Shown here: positions 60,722 through 64,000 of the stretch, piece after piece
Layout: the number at the start of each line of letters is the position of its first letter
How positions within the stretch are numbered: position 1 is the stretch's first letter
Assembly: GCA_044463125.1 (NCBI GenBank)
Contig: JBIQMS010000002.1
Location: forward strand, 124,001 to 188,000
DNA: 64,000 nt
Direction: 5' to 3'
Source of the DNA: CAYMZZ01 sp044463125
Lineage (GTDB): Bacteria > Bacteroidota > Bacteroidia > Chitinophagales > Chitinophagaceae
Position numbers and translations under genes: made by a program
Notes under the pieces: model-generated
Seen by the model: only the letters and a program-made list of their open reading frames with translations
Databases searched by the model: none
What the model was told of the DNA's origin: nothing

Positions 60722-61945
60722 ATGGCTGAACAGCACATCAAATTACCGGAAGGCAGTATAGAGAAAACCACCACCACGCTTAACCTGGGACCCACACACC
60801 CGGCCACCCACGGTGTGATGCAGAATATCCTGGAGCTGGATGGGGAGCGTATCGTGTCCGCCGATCAAACGATCGGGTATATCCACCGCGCCTTTGAAAA
60901 AATTGCCGAACGCCGGCCACTCTACCAGATTACGCCGTTGACCGATCGCCTCAACTATTGTTCCTCACCCATCAACAATATGGGCTGGCACCTTACCTGC
61001 GAAAAGTTGCTGGGCGTGCAAACACCCAAGCGGGTCGATTATCTCCGCGTCATCATCATGGAGCTGGCACGTATTTCAGATCACCTGATCTGTAATTCTA
61101 TCGTGGGGGTGGACAGTGGCGCCTACACCGGCTTCCTCTATGTAATGCAGTATCGCGAGTTGATCTATGAGATTTATGAGGAAGTATGTGGTTCACGGCT
61201 CACTACCAATATTGGTCGCATCGGTGGCTTCGAACGCAATTTCAATGATATCGCTTTTCAGAAGCTGGAAAAGTTCCTGAACGAATATCCCCGTGTGCTG
61301 AAAGAGTTTGAAAACCTCTTTACACGCAACCGCATTTTTATGGAGCGCACCATTGGCGCGGGTCCCATATCTGCGGAAAGGGCGATGAACTATGGCTTCA
61401 CCGGTCCCAACCTCCGCGCGGCGGGTGTGGACTATGATGTACGTGTAGCTTCTCCCTACAGCAGTTACGAAGATTTTCAATTTGAAATTCCGGTGGGTAC
61501 CACGGGCGATTGTTATGATCGCTTTCTGGTACGCAATCAGGAAATGTGGCAATCGCTTTCCATCATCCGGCAGGCTTATCAAAAAGTGCAGGAGTTTAAG
61601 GGTGCTGAAGCGGAAGTGTACCATGCCGATGTACCGGAATACTATCTTCCCAAAAAAGAAGATGTGTACACCAGCATGGAAGCCCTGATCTGGCATTTCA
61701 AGATCATCATGGGTGAAATTGATATGCCGGCGGGTGAAGTATACAATTCAGTGGAAGGCGCCAATGGCGAGCTGGGCTACTACATGGTGAGTGATGGCGG
61801 CCGTACACCCTATCGCCTACATTTCCGCCGACCCTGCTTTATTTATTACCAGGCATATGAAGAACTGATCAAAGGAGCCATGTTGAGCGACGCGATCATT
61901 GTGATGAGCAGCCTGAATTTGATTGCGGGAGAAATGGACGCTTAA
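60722..61945 (+). CDS. nuoD: NADH-quinone oxidoreductase subunit D
   Basis: A 407-residue 49-kDa subunit. LGPTHPATHGVMQNILELDGE, RTIGAGPISAERAMNYGFTGP and the C-terminal LNLIAGEMDA are characteristic. With NuoB it forms the quinone-binding site. It lies 36 bp after nuoC; heptads of the GTGAGGC type begin just after the stop codon. Confidence 0.97.
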   Translation: MAEQHIKLPEGSIEKTTTTLNLGPTHPATHGVMQNILELDGERIVSADQTIGYIHRAFEKIAERRPLYQITPLTDRLNYCSSPINNMGWHLTCEKLLGVQTPKRVDYLRVIIMELARISDHLICNSIVGVDSGAYTGFLYVMQYRELIYEIYEEVCGSRLTTNIGRIGGFERNFNDIAFQKLEKFLNEYPRVLKEFENLFTRNRIFMERTIGAGPISAERAMNYGFTGPNLRAAGVDYDVRVASPYSSYEDFQFEIPVGTTGDCYDRFLVRNQEMWQSLSIIRQAYQKVQEFKGAEAEVYHADVPEYYLPKKEDVYTSMEALIWHFKIIMGEIDMPAGEVYNSVEGANGELGYYMVSDGGRTPYRLHFRRPCFIYYQAYEELIKGAMLSDAIIVMSSLNLIAGEMDA

Positions 61946-62081
61946 GGAACGTGAGGCGTGAATCGTGAGGCGTGAGAGGAGTTTAAAGTTTAAGGTTTAA
62001 AGTTTAAAGTTGGCAATAAGAACTTCAACAAATCAACAAATAACCGAATAAGCAAATACAATAAATTAGGCATTTAATCGC
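61946..62081. repeat. GTGAGGC and TTTAAAG heptads between nuoD and nuoE
   Basis: GTGAGGC/GTGAATC units (61950-61977) and TTTAAAG units (61980-62010) are followed by AATCAACAAATAACC-type units. The opposing arm is missing, so this is a half dyad. It too lies within the nuo operon. Confidence 0.55.
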
Positions 62082-62588
62082 ATGTATAAATTCTCAGATA
62101 AAAAGCTTCAGGAAGTGCAACAAATCATTGCTCGCTATCCGGATGGGAAGCAGAAGAGCGCTTTGTTGCCCGTGTTGCACCTGGCGCAACAGGAATTTGG
62201 GGGCTGGCTCGATGTGCCTGCTATGGATTATGTGGCATCGCTCCTGAATCTGCAGCCGATTGAAGTGTATGAAGTGGCGAGTTTCTACTCCATGTACAAC
62301 CTGAAACCCGTGGGCCGCTATATGTTTGAAGTGTGCCAGACCGGGCCCTGTATGTTGCGGGGTAGTGATGATATCATCGCCTATATCGGCGAAAAACTGG
62401 GCATCAAACCCGGCGAAACCACGGGCGATGGCCTATTTACCCTGAAGACCGTGGAATGCCTGGGCGCCTGTGGTTATGCTCCCATGATGCAACTCGGTAA
62501 AACCTATCGTGAACACCTGACCCCCGCCAAAGTGGATGAGATCATTGAGCAATGCCGGCGCGAGGCCAGTCAAATGGCGAACAACTAA
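62082..62588 (+). CDS. nuoE: NADH-quinone oxidoreductase subunit E
   Basis: A 168-residue 24-kDa subunit with a thioredoxin-like fold. The 2Fe-2S ligands are in CQTGPCMLRG and VECLGACGYAPMMQ. It works with NuoF in the NADH dehydrogenase module. Confidence 0.96.
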   Translation: MYKFSDKKLQEVQQIIARYPDGKQKSALLPVLHLAQQEFGGWLDVPAMDYVASLLNLQPIEVYEVASFYSMYNLKPVGRYMFEVCQTGPCMLRGSDDIIAYIGEKLGIKPGETTGDGLFTLKTVECLGACGYAPMMQLGKTYREHLTPAKVDEIIEQCRREASQMANN

Positions 62589-62598
62589 AAGTTTTTAT

Positions 62599-63054
62599 AT
62601 GAAATCTGCCTTTCTGTCGATTATGGCCGCGCTTCTGCTGCTGGCCTGCAACAACGAAAAAACCGGTGACGATGCTAAAAAGGATCCGGAGTTTTCGGAT
62701 GCGGGTAAGAAAGAAATGGTAGATGGCAGCACGGCGCAGAATTCGCTGGATGTGGTGGGTACTTACAAGGGCGTGGTTCCCTGCGCCGATTGCGAAGGCA
62801 TTGAAACCAGCGTAATGCTGCATGCAGACAATACCTATATGCTGCATACCGGCTACCTCGGCAAATCGGGGGGCAAAGGACTTGACCTGAATGGCAATTT
62901 CAAATGGATCGACGGCTTCACCATTGAACTGGAAGGTGTAACCGACGCGCCCTCGAAATATTTTGTATCGGAGAACAAACTCATCCAGCTTGATATGCAG
63001 GGTAAGAAGATTGAAGGCGAACTGGCTGATAAATATATCCTGACCAAGCAATAA
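62599..63054 (+). CDS. NlpE N-terminal-like copper-resistance lipoprotein
   Basis: A 151-residue exported protein from the ATG at 62599 with a lipobox at Cys17 (LLLLACNN). The mature part has GTYKGVVPCADCEGIETSVML, the CxxC-containing NlpE N-terminal barrel motif. In E. coli NlpE signals envelope and copper stress. It lies 10 bp after nuoE, inside the nuo operon, which is unusual; no complex I role is known for this family. Confidence 0.85.
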   Translation: MKSAFLSIMAALLLLACNNEKTGDDAKKDPEFSDAGKKEMVDGSTAQNSLDVVGTYKGVVPCADCEGIETSVMLHADNTYMLHTGYLGKSGGKGLDLNGNFKWIDGFTIELEGVTDAPSKYFVSENKLIQLDMQGKKIEGELADKYILTKQ

Positions 63055-63058
63055 TACC

Positions 63059-63484
63059 ATGCGTATATTCCTGGTCCTGCTTTTTTCGGTATTGTTGCAA
63101 ACGACAAGCGCGCAAGACGATAGTCTGGCGCTCCGCGATGCAATAGTAAAACTCGATCAGGCATTATTGAAACAGGATAGTGCGGCGCTGGATCAATTGC
63201 TCGACGGTAAACTGAGTTTTGGGCATAGCAATGGCTGGGTGCAGACCAAGCAGGATGTGTGGAGCGACTTCAGGGAAGGCCGGCTGGAGTATCGGGGTCT
63301 GGCCACAGAGGAAGTGAAGATTTTGCAGATAGGAAAGGAACTGGCCACCGTTACTATGAAGGTGCAGGCGAAGGGAAGATTGAAGGAAAAAGAATTCGAC
63401 CTGAAGCTGACGGTAATGCAGGTTTGGAAAAAAGATAAAAAGGGCTGGCAACTATTTGCCCGGCAAAGCGCAAAGATTGATTAA
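63059..63484 (+). CDS. Exported NTF2-like (DUF4440) protein
   Basis: A 141-residue protein with signal peptide MRIFLVLLFSVLLQTTSAQ. The rest is a cone-shaped NTF2-like domain (LDQALLKQDSAALDQLLDGKLSFGHSNGW onward to VWKKDKKGWQLFARQ). No catalytic residues are clear. It lies 4 bp after the NlpE-like gene and 44 bp before nuoF, so it is probably cotranscribed with the nuo genes. Confidence 0.8.
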   Translation: MRIFLVLLFSVLLQTTSAQDDSLALRDAIVKLDQALLKQDSAALDQLLDGKLSFGHSNGWVQTKQDVWSDFREGRLEYRGLATEEVKILQIGKELATVTMKVQAKGRLKEKEFDLKLTVMQVWKKDKKGWQLFARQSAKID

Positions 63485-63528
63485 TTCAATTGCAGAGCGG
63501 ATAACATAAAACGAACAACTAATTGTCC

Positions 63529-64000
63529 ATGTCAAGAAAACTATTACTGGAAAAAGCACATGTGGAGAATATCCGGTATTATGATGTGTACCGAAGGGAA
63601 GGTGGTTACCGGAGTGTGGAGAAGGCTTTGAAAAGCATGAATCCGGATGCGGTGGTGGAAGAGGTGAAGAAGAGTGGCCTGCGGGGCAGGGGTGGCGCCG
63701 GTTTTCCTACCGGTATGAAATGGAGTTTTCTGGCCAAGCCGGAAGGCGTTCCCCGCTACCTGGTGGTGAATGCCGATGAATCGGAGCCCGGCACTTTTAA
63801 GGATCGCTACCTGATGGAGTTTATTCCTCACCTGCTGATAGAGGGTATGATCGTTTCTTCCTTTGCCCTCGGTTCCAATCGCTCTTATATCTATATCCGT
63901 GGCGAATACTGGTGGATTGTGGACATTCTGGAACAAGCCATACAGGAAGCACGCAACAACGGGTGGTTGGGAAAAAATATACAAGGTTCGGGATTCGATT
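63529..64000 (+). CDS. nuoF: NADH-quinone oxidoreductase subunit F, 5' part
   Basis: The first 157 residues of NuoF, running off the window. SGLRGRGGAGFPTGMKWSFL is the NADH-binding glycine-rich motif, and VVNADESEPGTFKDRYLME is the FMN-site block. The missing part should carry the 4Fe-4S cluster cysteines. It accepts electrons from NADH in complex I. The DNA between 63485 and 63528 shows nothing notable. Confidence 0.95.
   Translation, partial: MSRKLLLEKAHVENIRYYDVYRREGGYRSVEKALKSMNPDAVVEEVKKSGLRGRGGAGFPTGMKWSFLAKPEGVPRYLVVNADESEPGTFKDRYLMEFIPHLLIEGMIVSSFALGSNRSYIYIRGEYWWIVDILEQAIQEARNNGWLGKNIQGSGFD

Noticed and set aside
63490..63512. String resembling the lac operator (GAGCGGATAACA)
   Set aside because: A partial chance match; no LacI-type regulator or palindrome is present.
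1..64000. tRNA or rRNA genes, insertion sequences, prophage or integrase genes
   Set aside because: I looked on both strands and recognised none; the repeats carry no transposase frames.

Overview
The window looks like a chromosomal segment of a Bacteroidota bacterium, most likely Chitinophagaceae or a close relative. This rests on a fused ccoN-ccoO cbb3 oxidase, -7 promoter elements of the Bacteroidota type TAnnTTTG with few Shine-Dalgarno sites, a 290-residue primary sigma factor lacking region 1.1, an S16 protein with a long basic tail, a DUF4836-type lipoprotein, and a siroheme-synthase/TSUP fusion. I see no rRNA, tRNA, CRISPR array, prophage or transposase. The content is housekeeping and respiratory genes separated by unusually repeat-rich intergenic DNA.

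Layout. 1-13.2 kb is a microaerobic respiration island: the end of a di-iron RIC repair protein, a FixL-like PAS histidine kinase, then on the minus strand ccoI, ccoS, ccoNO, ccoQ, ccoP, ccoG, fixH and a TauE/SafE-like membrane protein, closed by a receiver-Crp hybrid regulator on the plus strand. Two FNR-like half-site pairs lie at the same distance from -7-like elements in front of ccoI and ccoS. 13.8-27.9 kb holds mixed housekeeping genes: S4 protein, M20 dipeptidase, EamA exporter, DNA polymerase IV with no ordinary start codon, Crp/Fnr regulator, DinB-fold protein, rpsP-rimM, ffh, rpoD, LptF/G permease and an exported superoxide dismutase lipoprotein. 28.4-42.1 kb is a sulfate assimilation island: CDF transporter, OsmC, Rrf2 regulator, peroxiredoxin, cysH, cysD, cysN, cobA, cysJ, sulfite reductase hemoprotein, siroheme/TSUP fusion and a trans-sulfuration enzyme. 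Two matching palindromes in front of the peroxiredoxin and cysD are candidate Rrf2 operators. 42.2-58.5 kb carries a sugar transporter, two pseudouridine synthases, rlmN, a thiolase, a second DinB-fold protein, an ABC pair, a DUF4836 lipoprotein, hisS, a low-molecular-weight phosphatase and a membrane/PstS-like/TPR trio. 58.85 kb to the end is the start of a complex I operon (nuoA-E, two small exported proteins, then nuoF running off the edge).

The most striking non-genic feature is the intergenic DNA. Most gaps are built from degenerate units of about 7 bp (ACGTnnT, TCACGnn, nTAAAnn, AAGTnGn) or from the ATCTGCG and GCAAAGA/GCAACGA families. These are usually arranged as inverted arms around a 40-80 nt centre, and often nested. 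One gap holds a 4 x 100 bp tandem array. In several genes the final codons and the stop codon lie inside such a repeat.
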